From: Magicicada septendecula
Taxonomy: Eukaryota > Arthropoda > Insecta > Hemiptera > Cicadidae
Direction of reading: 5' to 3'
Length of the DNA stretch: 64,000 bases
Assembly (NCBI GenBank): GCA_034769895.1
Contig: CM068373.1
Span: 23,980,620 to 24,044,619 of the forward strand
Both the position numbers and the translations under genes were made by a program. Shown one piece after another: positions 47,771 to 57,232 of this stretch; position 1 is the first letter of the stretch; each line of letters begins with the position of its first letter. The notes under the pieces were generated by a model. That model searched no databases, was not told the DNA's origin, and was given only the letters and a program-made list of their open reading frames with translations.

Positions 47771-48367
47771 AACTTCCCCTACTGTCGCGGTACCATGGCT
47801 GACAGGGTGGCGGAGGTAATGCGACGTAAGGAAGGTGTGGATGAGTTCCACCGGGTGGTGCTGAGGGCGTTCGTACCCAGTAGAATGATGGAGCAATTGC
47901 GCCATCGGCATTTTTATAAAGTACAGGCACGGGGCGAAACATTGGCCCAGTATGTGCTGCGAATGCGCCAGGTAGCGCGTATTCTGGGAATGGGCATGTC
48001 GGAGGAAGAGGTAGTCCAACACATCCTCGACGGCGTCTCTGCCGACGACCGTCTGCGACTAGTTTTTGCACAGCGGCCGCAGTGGTTTACCGACCTGGAG
48101 CGACTCTGCGTTATGACGGAGACCATGCAGATGACCGACCAGGCGAGCGGAAACAGTAGACGAGCCGAACCAAGACCTCAGACATCGGAAGGGGCCAGAG
48201 AGCCTACCTTCCCCCGACAGGCCCAGCCAGCTCGAAATCGTCAGCAAACAAATCTAACTACTGTGATTTGTTATAATTGTAACCGCCCGGGACACGTGGC
48301 GAGAAATTGTATGCGAAGGCGCGCGCGACCAGCACCACCTATGTCTAGACCAGCGCCAAAAAACTAA
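47723..48367 (+). CDS. gag: Gag of element A, C-terminal half (capsid and zinc knuckle)
   Basis: Genuine Gag sequence starts at about 47771 (FPYCRGTMADRVAEVM). It continues through DEFHRVVLRAFVPSRMMEQL, FYKVQARGETLAQYV and LDGVSADDRLRLVFAQRP, a standard Gypsy capsid C-terminal region. A single CCHC zinc knuckle, CYNCNRPGHVARNC, lies at 48270-48311 and a basic tail closes it. The ATG at 47723 lies in the inverted segment, so the first ~16 codons are not native. The ORF ends TAA at 48365-48367, immediately after a slippery heptamer feeding pol in the -1 frame. The N-terminal half of Gag is missing from this frame (see 47294-47770), so particle assembly from this copy is doubtful. Confidence 0.8.
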   Translation: MDIALGFFTPGPELELNFPYCRGTMADRVAEVMRRKEGVDEFHRVVLRAFVPSRMMEQLRHRHFYKVQARGETLAQYVLRMRQVARILGMGMSEEEVVQHILDGVSADDRLRLVFAQRPQWFTDLERLCVMTETMQMTDQASGNSRRAEPRPQTSEGAREPTFPRQAQPARNRQQTNLTTVICYNCNRPGHVARNCMRRRARPAPPMSRPAPKN

Positions 48368-51300
48368 TTAGACAGGGGAAGATATTTCGGAGGATGTCTT
48401 CCCCCCGCTTCAATTCTGTTCAAATTCCGTCGACCTCCAGGCAGCCGTTAAAAGCCCCATCTTCAAATATCAAGGTCCAGTCCGCTACCTCGCAACAACT
48501 TTCTGTATACCCCTTTCTGTCGCTCGAGGTAAAGGGGGGTCAGCTCAGAGCCTTAGTTGACTCCGGTTCAGCCCGATCCATCATTTCATCTCGGGTACAT
48601 GCGGACCTTGAACAAAAGGGTTTAATTCAAAGGTCAGAAAAGTCATCTGCTATATGCTGGACGGCATCCCGTGAAATCTTGCCTATCTCCCGGGTTATTT
48701 CCTTTAAGATCAAAATTGATGGGTTTTCTTGGGTGTGGTCTTTTCTGGTTTCTCCTGCTCTGGGAGTGGATTGCATCATTGGTGCCGATTTTATCGCAAA
48801 AAGTGGTCTCGTGCTGGACATCCAAGCGCACCAATGTTTTTTTAAATTTAATCGGGAGGTTTTAATTCCGTTCCTTGGGTACCAGGGCGCTAAGCCGGGT
48901 ATCCAAGAAGTAGCTTGTCCCGATTCTGCACGAGACCATCTCACTCCATCCCAGCAGACGGCCTTAGATCATTTGTGTGAGGAATTTCCCGAGGTGTTAA
49001 CTCCTACTTTGGGACTCACACACCTGCTGGAATATAAAATCAGTCTAACAGATACGAAAATAGTGAGGTCACACCCTTACAAGTTTGCCCCTCCTAAGAT
49101 GACCATTCTGCGAGAGAAGGTTCAAGAATTATTGGACCAAGGGGTGATTGAACCTTCTCATTCCAGCTATGCCAGTCCAGCATTTTTAGTGCCAAAGCCT
49201 GGTGGCAAACAAAGAATGGTAATAGATTACAGGAAGTTGAACGCCAATATCGAGGTGGATTCTGTTCCCCTCCCGGATTTACATTCGGCCTTTGATTGGT
49301 TCAGTGGGGCCAGATTTTATACCATTATTGATCTGAACGCGGCCTATCATCAGATACCTCTTGCCAAAGAAAGTAAACCCTACACAGCTTTTTGTGTACC
49401 CTGGAATTTGTACCAGTACACAAGGGTTCCCATGGGTTTGGTTGTGGGGGCCCAGACACTTACTCGCCTTCTTGACACTGTCTTTCACGACGTCAAATTC
49501 CGTTTTATCTATAATTATCTTGACGATCTGTTGGTGTATAGTGAGACTTTAGAGGATCATCTGCGGCATTTAAGAGAGGTGTTGGGTCGTTTAAGAGAGG
49601 CTGGCCTCACTGTCAATCCCGAAAAGGTTCGTTTCGCCCAAGAGAGTATTTCTTTCTTGGGCCATTTAATTTCATACAAGGGCGTGACGGTAGACCCAGA
49701 GAGGACACAAGGCATCCGTGACTTTCCTCCGCCAAGGGATGCGAAAGGCATAGCGAGATTCGTCGGTATGATAAATTTTTATCGGCGTTTCATACCGAAT
49801 ATCGCTGAAATTGCCGCTCCCTTGAATGAACTGAGGAAGAAGGGGGCAAAGTTTTCATGGGGGGAAAACCAACAGAAGGCTTTTGTTACCTTAAAGGAAG
49901 CCATCATTTCCCCACCGGTGTTGCGGATGCCCGACTTTTCAAAACCGTTCATTTTGCAGACGGACGCGAGTTCGGTTGCGCTCGGAGCGGTCCTTTCCCA
50001 GGTTATTGACGACGCTAGGCAGCCTGTGGCTTTTATCTCACGCACGTTGACCCAGCAAGAACGTAAATCATCCGTTTATGAGCTAGAGTGTTTAGCTGTT
50101 GTATACACTCTAGATAAGTTCAGGCGTTTCCTGGAACATGCTGAGTTCCTGCTCGAGACCGATAATCAGGCTCTCTCATGGCTTCTAGCTCATCCCCGGC
50201 AACTGGGTAAAATTGGTAGATGGGTGGTGAAAATCTCATCCTTTAAGTTCACCGTGCAACACATCAGGGGATCCCAGAATGTGGTTGCAGATGCCTTATC
50301 CCGTATGTTTTCCCAACCCAGTGATGCCCAAGCTGAGCAACCCTGTTCCGTTCTTCTCGATTTTCCGTTAGCCTTCACTGATGTGTTACCCCATCAGTTA
50401 AACGACGAAGTGCTGGGTCAAGTCATCCAAAATATTAAGCAGGGTAACGTACAGGCCCCTTATTTCTTGTCCAAGGGAGTCCTTTGCTGTCGAGAAAGAA
50501 AAGGACGAGCACCTAAAATCGTGCTGCCTAGCAAATTAGTGCCCATGGTCTTCAGTTACTACCATGATTCCCCAATCGGAGGCCACAAGGGAATTTCGAA
50601 GACCATTTCCAGTATTAGGAAACATTTTATCTGGAAGGGCATGGATAGAGACATCGCGACGAGAGTAAAAAACTGTCATCTGTGTGGCTTGAGCAAGCCT
50701 GCTCAGAACACCAAACTAGGGTTGTTATCGTCTGAGGTGGCGAGCAGACCAATGGAAAAGTTATTTATTGACTACGTGGGGCCGTTCCCCCGTAGCAAGC
50801 CAGGTAATGCTTACCTGCTTGTTTGTGTAGATGCTTTTTCAAAGTTTGCCTGGCTACTGCCCTTACGGCAGGCAACCGCTCGTTTGACCATCAACGCTTT
50901 ACAGAACCACGTTTTTCAGCATTTCGGTCTTCCGACCATCATTGTCTCGGACAATGGTCCGCAATTTATTTCAAATGAATTTAGGCGTATGTGTTTCGCC
51001 AGTGGCATCAAACACGTAACCACTTCCCCTTATTATCCACAACCGTCCCATGCGGAGAGATTCAATCGGAATCTCCGGTCCGCCTTGATTGCTTATCACG
51101 CTGAGCAACAAACCACCTGGGATCAGAATCTGAAGTGGTTACAATTAGCCTTCAACACGGCCAGTCACGACAGTCATCAGGCCGTGCCCTTTGAAATTTT
51201 GTTTGGATTCTCGCCCGCACTCCCGTTGACCAACCTATGGGATATCGAAGATCTTCTGCCGCGGGAGCCCAATAATAAAACTGCGGAGAGATGGAAAATG

Positions 51301-51603
51301 GCTCGGAAGAATTTGCTGCGAGCGCACGAGCGGGTCCGTCGGCGTTATAATCAGGGGCGTATTCCAAACCCCTTCCGGATTGGTGACTGGGTCTATTGCC
51401 AAAGCCACCCACTCAGCTCTGCCGCCGACAAACGTGCTGCGAAGCTATGCTACCGTTGCTCGGGGCCATACCGAATCATAGGATTTACGTCACCGGTGAC
51501 GGCCCGGCTGGGCGTACCGGGAGACAAACAAAAGTCGTTGACAAGCCACATTTCCAAACTTAAACGTTGTCGGGGGCTATCCAAAACGTTCGAAGGGGGA
51601 TAG
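48349..51603 (+). CDS. pol: Pol of element A: protease, RT, RNase H, integrase (intact)
   Basis: Open from 48349; the first ATG is 48394 (1069 codons from there), but entry is probably by -1 frameshift at 48358. Residues are counted from that ATG. Aspartic protease: VDSGS at 55-59. RT: RKLNANIEVDSVPLPDL, then IIDLNAAYHQIPL, catalytic YLDD at about 375, and SFLGHLIS. RNase H: LQTDASSVALGAVLSQ near 522 and ETDNQALSWLL. Integrase zinc site: H-x-H ... C-HLC (about 723-766). DDE core: D in FIDYVGPF (~791), D in SDNGPQF (~852), E in HAERFNRNL (~888). C-terminal GPY/F module: SGPYRIIGF (~1023). No chromodomain is seen. Length and order are standard for Ty3/Gypsy. No stop or frameshift was found, so all enzymes could be functional, unlike gag of the same copy. 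Confidence 0.93.
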   Translation, partial: TSAKKLIRQGKIFRRMSSPRFNSVQIPSTSRQPLKAPSSNIKVQSATSQQLSVYPFLSLEVKGGQLRALVDSGSARSIISSRVHADLEQKGLIQRSEKSSAICWTASREILPISRVISFKIKIDGFSWVWSFLVSPALGVDCIIGADFIAKSGLVLDIQAHQCFFKFNREVLIPFLGYQGAKPGIQEVACPDSARDHLTPSQQTALDHLCEEFPEVLTPTLGLTHLLEYKISLTDTKIVRSHPYKFAPPKMTILREKVQELLDQGVIEPSHSSYASPAFLVPKPGGKQRMVIDYRKLNANIEVDSVPLPDLHSAFDWFSGARFYTIIDLNAAYHQIPLAKESKPYTAFCVPWNLYQYTRVPMGLVVGAQTLTRLLDTVFHDVKFRFIYNYLDDLLVYSETLEDHLRHLREVLGRLREAGLTVNPEKVRFAQESISFLGHLISYKGVTVDPERTQGIRDFPPPRDAKGIARFVGMINFYRRFIPNIAEIAAPLNELRKKGAKFSWGENQQKAFVTLKEAIISPPVLRMPDFSKPFILQTDASSVALGAVLSQVIDDARQPVAFISRTLTQQERKSSVYELECLAVVYTLDKFRRFLEHAEFLLETDNQALSWLLAHPRQLGKIGRWVVKISSFKFTVQHIRGSQNVVADALSRMFSQPSDAQAEQPCSVLLDFPLAFTDVLPHQLNDEVLGQVIQNIKQGNVQAPYFLSKGVLCCRERKGRAPKIVLPSKLVPMVFSYYHDSPIGGHKGISKTISSIRKHFIWKGMDRDIATRVKNCHLCGLSKPAQNTKLGLLSSEVASRPMEKLFIDYVGPFPRSKPGNAYLLVCVDAFSKFAWLLPLRQATARLTINALQNHVFQHFGLPTIIVSDNGPQFISNEFRRMCFASGIKHVTTSPYYPQPSHAERFNRNLRSALIAYHAEQQTTWDQNLKWLQLAFNTASHDSHQAVPFEILFGFSPALPLTNLWDIEDLLPREPNNKTAERWKMARKNLLRAHERVRRRYNQGRIPNPFRIGDWVYCQSHPLSSAADKRAAKLCYRCSGPYRIIGFTSPVTARLGVPGDKQKSLTSHISKLKRCRGLSKTFEGG
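48358..48364 (+). promoter_or_regulatory. -1 ribosomal frameshift site A AAA AAC
   Basis: The heptamer A-AAA-AAC sits in the gag zero frame one codon before the gag stop. The pol frame is -1 relative to gag and open from 48349, so slippage here produces Gag-Pol. A downstream RNA structure was not established. Confidence 0.75.
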
Positions 51604-51968
51604 TCCCCGTAAAGATAGGACCGAGGTCCTTGTTAATTGTGGAAGTCGTGTTCAGGCGAATGGGGCGAGCCTCAGGAGATCGGAATATCTACCATGGTAG
51701 GAATCTTTCTTTGGTCTTTTCCTGTCTCTCTCTCTTGTGCTGTATGCGGACTCTGATCAGGTCAGCATGCAGCACCCGCACACTTACATAATACATATCT
51801 TCTTTCGTCTCTTTCGTTTTCCTTTTGAATTCTGTTCTCCTGAGAGCAAGCTCAGCTGAGCCAACCCAACCACGACGTCCACTGGTATCTTTTGGGGAGA
51901 GGTACACTGCAGGGTACCCTCCTGGCATTTAACGTTGGGGCAACTATGTTGCCCTTTTGGGGTGAGGG
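51604..51968 (+). other. 3' non-coding region and polypurine tract of element A
   Basis: Short GC-balanced region with no ORF of note. It contains a hairpin GGGGCAAC-TATG-TTGCCC near 51939-51956 and ends in TTTTGGGGTGAGGG, the probable plus-strand primer directly before the 3' LTR. Confidence 0.6.
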
Positions 51969-52294
51969 TGTGCTGAGTCAAATGATTCAGCGCGAGTTCA
52001 GTAAATTTTATTACGACAGTACCGCGAGTACGGTAAAGACAGTACGAAATTTAAGGCAGTAATTAGTGCTGCGCTCTACCTGTGTTTAGGAAAAATTAAT
52101 AATCTAGACAACGGCTGTTGGGGGGCGGCACTTGCCGACTCTCGGTGGTACCAAAATCCCCGTGCTGCTCCCTGGCGTTAATTTCGTTACGCAAACGTAC
52201 ACGACGCCGAATTTCTCTAAGGTTTGTCTCAAAATGGAAGTCTAACTCACGACCTCGTAGAAGATCTCTTCGGTGGAGTGTTTAGTGTAAATAT
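51969..52294 (+). repeat. 3' LTR of element A, first 326 bp
   Basis: Matches 45089-45414 except for one base (GGAGTG against GGAGGG). Ends at ATAT, the insertion point of element C. Confidence 0.9.
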
Positions 52295-54240
52295 TGTAAT
52301 GTAATTAAAATATTACAAATAATAATAAAAATATAAATTAAATAATTGAATTGATATGTGTTGATACGTATTGATATTTTGTTTATCACTGGGTCAGTCT
52401 GACTCCTTAAAGTCCCACTGTTAGGCTAGTCAAATTGTAATATAATTTCAAGTGTAATAATAAACAAAATATAAAGATATTGATGATAAGAATATGTTAT
52501 AACTAGGTGTGTTTGATTGATAAATAATAAATACATCAAACTTTAAAAATTTTGCAAATATTTTTTCTTGTGCTTGTATCGAATTTGACTGAATGATTTA
52601 ATTTAATTAATTAATAATTAATTAATTATTTGAGTTTGTAATTTCCTCCTATATCTATTCTCTCAATGAGAATTATGTTTTTGCTTAATAAAAAATAATA
52701 ATAACATTAATGGTAGAAATAAAAACAATGCTGGTAACTGAATACTGATTTGCGTTTATTCATTCAAAATTGTGCGCCAGTCAAACTGCGCATGTCCCAG
52801 GCACTGGCAAATATTCGCCACAGTCGGCAGTGAGAAAAATCAACAGATATATTTTTTACAAGTTTAAATTTATGGTTCTTTTAACGAGTCGAAATGGTCA
52901 GAAGACAAGGAACAAGATACATTTAACAGGTATTCTTAAACTAAATGTTAATATCTGAAATAGAACAGAATTATTATTACAATTGTCAATTAGAAAGAAA
53001 TTATTTAAATTTCGAACCAAGTCGAAGAAATGACGTCACTCTGCTCCAGGAAGCACTGGCCGGTCGTCTTTATAGAAATTCAGCAATGGCCGCCATCTGC
53101 TCGATTTTATCTGCTATGACGCCGTTGGAATTGAAGATCTTCTCCCACAGAAATAAAACAATGTTCCCTTTTCTGCGAAGTGGTGTTGTTCCAAAATATA
53201 GTGTTGAATGTCACCTCGTCGTCTGCGATGTCGAATTCTGGATGGATCTCTTGTGTACTGTGATGTTCAAATATGTGTGTTGGTTCTTTGTGAATTCATT
53301 CCAAAAATTGTTCAAAATGGCTGTCGATTTCTGGCGTTAAGTTTTATGGTGTTATTCTGTGTTTTTGGAAACTTGTGAAGTGTTAGACATAGATATATAA
53401 GGTTATTTCACTTGTTAGTTCATCTCCGTTACACGCCACATAACCACACTTGGTTTTAATATAAATTATTTGGTTTTCAAAACTCCACTAATACATTTTT
53501 CAACTGTTCAGCTTTGCGATTAACAATAGACTAATAGACGCAACGTCGTCGTTTTAAGGCAATTTGTGGTATGTCTTTTTCCTCTTCATATTGTTTAATT
53601 ATAAAATATCTGTCTAAGACTTGTTTCACTATCTAACTATACATAACAAGTTTTCTTATTTTTTACTGTATTTCCAATATTTCTTAATTTTACATGAATC
53701 TAACTATTCAGTAATATTGATTATTTAATTTTACATCTTTTGATATATAGCTGGGTTTGTTTCAAACTCATTTAAGCCCAAAAATTACAATTTTGCATAA
53801 TAATTGTATGCCCCATATTTTGTACAAATTCAGTGTTTTAAAGGTTTTTATTTGTTTTTTCGGTATAATATTTCCCTGGAATACACCTAATAACTCCGTA
53901 ATTACTTTGTTGTTAATAATTTGGTTATTAAAACATTTCAATATTGATTAATTTGCTGTTTAGTCTGATTTGATTACTATCATAAGCCTATTTTTGACTG
54001 TTTCCAAAAGAAGTTAATTTTCTTTCTTTTGTCATTCTATTTGCTATTAACTGTATCTGTATTAATTATATTTTCAATTTCTGTATTGTATGTATTGAAT
54101 TCTATTCCTATTACATAGATTAATTCTTTGATAGATAGTTTTTTTTGGTTTATAGGCCAGTCTGTGTTTACTAACATAGTGTCTTGGTTGGTCTGTTTGT
54201 ACATTATACATGGTTTACTGATTTGAATAAAATTATTACA
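52295..54240 (-). repeat. 3' LTR of element C (left)
   Basis: Plus strand begins TGTAATGTAATTAAAAT and ends AAATTATTACA; the ends are inverted (TGTAATA / TATTACA). The right boundary is inferred from this inversion and from the adjoining polypurine complement (54241-54275). Contains a minus-strand TATA box (plus CTTTATAG, 53068-53075), a GCCGCCATC YY1-like site (~53089-53097) and a perfect TGACGTCA (53031-53038). Short ORFs inside are not genes. Confidence 0.8.
53031..53038 (-). promoter_or_regulatory. CRE/ATF-like palindrome in the LTR of element C
   Basis: TGACGTCA, about 30 bp from the minus-strand TATA box and on its downstream (transcribed) side. The same site is in the right LTR at 63863-63870. 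Confidence 0.5.
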
Positions 54241-55710
54241 TTTTTATGCCCTACTTGCCTCTCTGACTTACACTATGGAAAATTAAATGACATGATTTTA
54301 AATACAATAGAATATCTTGTATCTACTAAACTTTCTTTATACTAATAACATCATTGAACCATAACATGAACATCTTATGCCTAATTTTAACAAAAACATC
54401 TTATTATCAACTATTTTCCATATATCACCTAATTTTAACAAAAACATCTTATTCCTATTATTTTTTACTGTATCATCAAATGATAACAAAATAGCTTATC
54501 CTAGACATAATTTAATTAGAAAACATAAAAAACTCCTATTACTAGTAACACTGTCAGTCACTAACTGTCTTGTGTATTTATTATTCTTATGAAAACACTT
54601 TAACTGTGATTAAAAACCTCGTGTATCTATTTACACCTTACATCTAAAATATTATTTAATTAATAATAAATAATAAACATCTTAATATTAGGCATACCTT
54701 CAGTTATGAACTGTCCTTTGGTATTTTTGTCCTCACCATTTACTTAGCTATAATTAAAGAAAACATTTTATATGTAATAGTTTTTCTTATATCTAATTTA
54801 AAAACTTTTATTACTAGTAATGTTGTCAGTCCTTAGACTGTCTTTCATTCCAATGGTTTTGTTATTATTATTCTACACTCATGGTAGTCTTTTTATAATA
54901 CTTAAACTTCATTGAAGATTTTTTCATAGATTTTTTAACTATGTTTCTCACTATACACTCTGTAGTTTCTTAATTTTGTTATCTCACTTCACTTTATTGG
55001 ATTCTACACTCTGGTAGTCTTTTTATAATACTTTTTAACATAGTACACTTACAACTAATATACAATTTGTGTTTTATAGTATTGTATCTTGTAACTTGTT
55101 TGGGTTTACCCATATCGGTTTCAATTTTGTCTCATGGTATTTATAATATGATTAACATTTTGTTTTGGCATATCTCTCCCTGTTTCTGGTCTCTTTGTTG
55201 GAATCTTGATATGTTTCGTCCCTTCTTCAAATATCACATTAGTAGTTTCCTTATTAAAATGGTTTCATGACAGATTATTTCCTTTTTTATGGTCCTTCCC
55301 TTTTGTACTGCTTCCCCAATCTACTGGGTATACTGCTGGTTTAACTGGTTTTTTCATAGTAGGTTATTTTAATTAATGGTTTTCTTTATTATCTTCCATT
55401 TTTATTCACATTTTATAGACTTAATTGTACAGTTTCTAGGGTAATCTTTAAACAATTTATTCCTCTCACTCACTATGGAACTTTTTCTTTTATTTATGTA
55501 ACATTAATCCAAATGTTTAGTGTGATAATTTTGTTATGTTACATATGCTCTCCTGTAAAAGTGATTAGTTCAGATCATACTCTGTATGGATGAAATAATT
55601 ACTACTAATTCTTTTGTATTTACATTTTCTCCGTGATTACATGTTTTCACTTTATATACCTTCCTTTTTCCACCATTGCCTCCTCTCAGCTTATGTGTAT
55701 CTCCTTCATT

Positions 55711-55712
<2 letters not shown>

Positions 55713-55752
<40 letters not shown>
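55713..55752. repeat. 40-bp poly(T) tract
   Basis: Poly(A) in the sense direction of element C. Element 1 has a 23-bp poly(A) tract at a comparable place between gag and the 3' LTR. Confidence 0.95.
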
Positions 55753-56574
55753 CCATTGATAAGTGATCTCCAATCTTGTGTATAACATTATCATTTTATA
55801 TTCCTTCTTATTTGGTGCTTCCTCACCAGTATGTTTACTCCCTAACATTCCCTAACAAATTAATTGGAACAGTTCAGAGTGGCACTTTTGGCTTCAATCC
55901 CTGCTGTCCAATACTTCAATTGAGTCCAGAGGTATTATCATCTCTGCTCAACACATAAGACTGATGGCATTTTCTACATCCAGTAATAAAAATAAATAAA
56001 CGGTAAAAGTAGTCATTTTTTACTAAAATAAACATCTTTAGATTCTTCACTTCATAATACGTTATATTAATTAATACTTTTATACACTTGACTCTTCTTC
56101 TCTCTTAAAGCTTATTCCATATTAGGTGGTTTAGGTATGTGGTATAATATACATTTCATCATGTTTACATAGTAAGTAGTATTTATATTTACTCTTTCTA
56201 CCATCTGGTATCCATTGAGTTACTTTTATTGCTCATGGTATAACATGAATTAATTCTTTATCACTTTCACTATAACAGTGGTTGTTGTAACAGCATTATC
56301 ATTATTAGTATCAGGTTTTTTTGTTTTTTGGTCTCACTATTTGGTCTTTAGTGAGCTGGTCCTTCTTCATTTTTCCATTTTTATTAAATTATTTTCTTTG
56401 TGAGTTTGGTTAATTTGTTCGATTAAGTCATATGACATTCTGGTTTCCTTTCTCTCTTAGAATTTTGTATCTCTTTCTTACAAAATCTTTTTTCATATTT
56501 CAGAGTTATCTCTCATCATTTGTATGAGTAATGATATGAGTTCAATGTTTTTTAATTTTAGACATTTTTATTCA

Positions 56575-57210
56575 ACTACATTCTTTCTTATTCATAGTTG
56601 TTTTTCAAATATTTTGGTATAAGTTGTACTTATTATTGTTTTGAATTTTGAAATTATTATTCCTCAAAATTCTTTTTTCATTCATAATAGTCTTTGAATG
56701 TTTGTGTAAGTGGTACTTACTAATTATTTTGAATTTGGACAATTATTATCTCCCTCCAAATTCTTTTTACTTGCATAATAGTCTTTGAATATTTGTGTAG
56801 CTTGTACCTACTTTTGCTTTTGAATTTTGAAGCTTATTATGTTCAAAATTCTTTTTATTTATTCACAATAATCATTCAAATGTTTTGTTGTAAGTTGTAC
56901 TTACTGATTTTTGAATTTTGAAATTTTATTTTTATCAAAATTCCTTTTGCATCATTCACAATTGTTCGAATATTTGGTGTAAGTTGTACTTACGATATTT
57001 TTGAATTTGGTAATTATATTCTTATCATTTTCATTCACGATATTCTTTCTGATACTTGGTGTAAGATGTACTTACTAATTTTTGAATTTTGTAATTATTA
57101 CTTATCAAAATTCTTATTTCATCATTCACAATTGTTCGAATATTTGGTGTAAGTTGTACTTACGATATTTTTGAATTTTGTAATTATTTTTATCAAAATT
57201 CACAATTTCT
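56575..57210 (-). repeat. ~88-bp tandem repeats (7 units) in element C
   Basis: Units aligned on AAGTTGTACTTA start near 56621, 56708, 56799, 56892, 56981, 57063 and 57151 (spacing 82-93 bp). The later units contain the palindrome GTAAGT-TGT-ACTTAC and ATTCACAATTGTTCGAATAT. Identity increases towards 57.2 kb, next to the pol end. Confidence 0.85.
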
Positions 57211-57232
57211 TCATAATAGTTTTAACTCACAA

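Larger units (their letters stand above)
54241..57232 (-). other. Long non-coding 3' region of element C
   Basis: Three kilobases between the integrase stop and the 3' LTR with no long ORF and no env motif. Includes three imperfect copies of CCTAATTTTAACAAAAACAT-like sequence (54375-54500), a TCTACACTC-TGGTAGTC pair (54880, 55003), a 40-bp poly(T) tract (55713-55752, poly(A) in element sense) and an ~88-bp tandem array (56575-57210). The purine-rich complement at 54241-54275 is the likely polypurine tract. Confidence 0.6.

Noticed and set aside
48627-48944. Antisense ORFs across pol of element A
   Set aside because: Shadows of the intact pol frame on the opposite strand.
54241-57232. An env gene between pol and the 3' LTR of element C
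   Set aside because: No long ORF, signal peptide or transmembrane segment; the region is repeats and AT-rich sequence.
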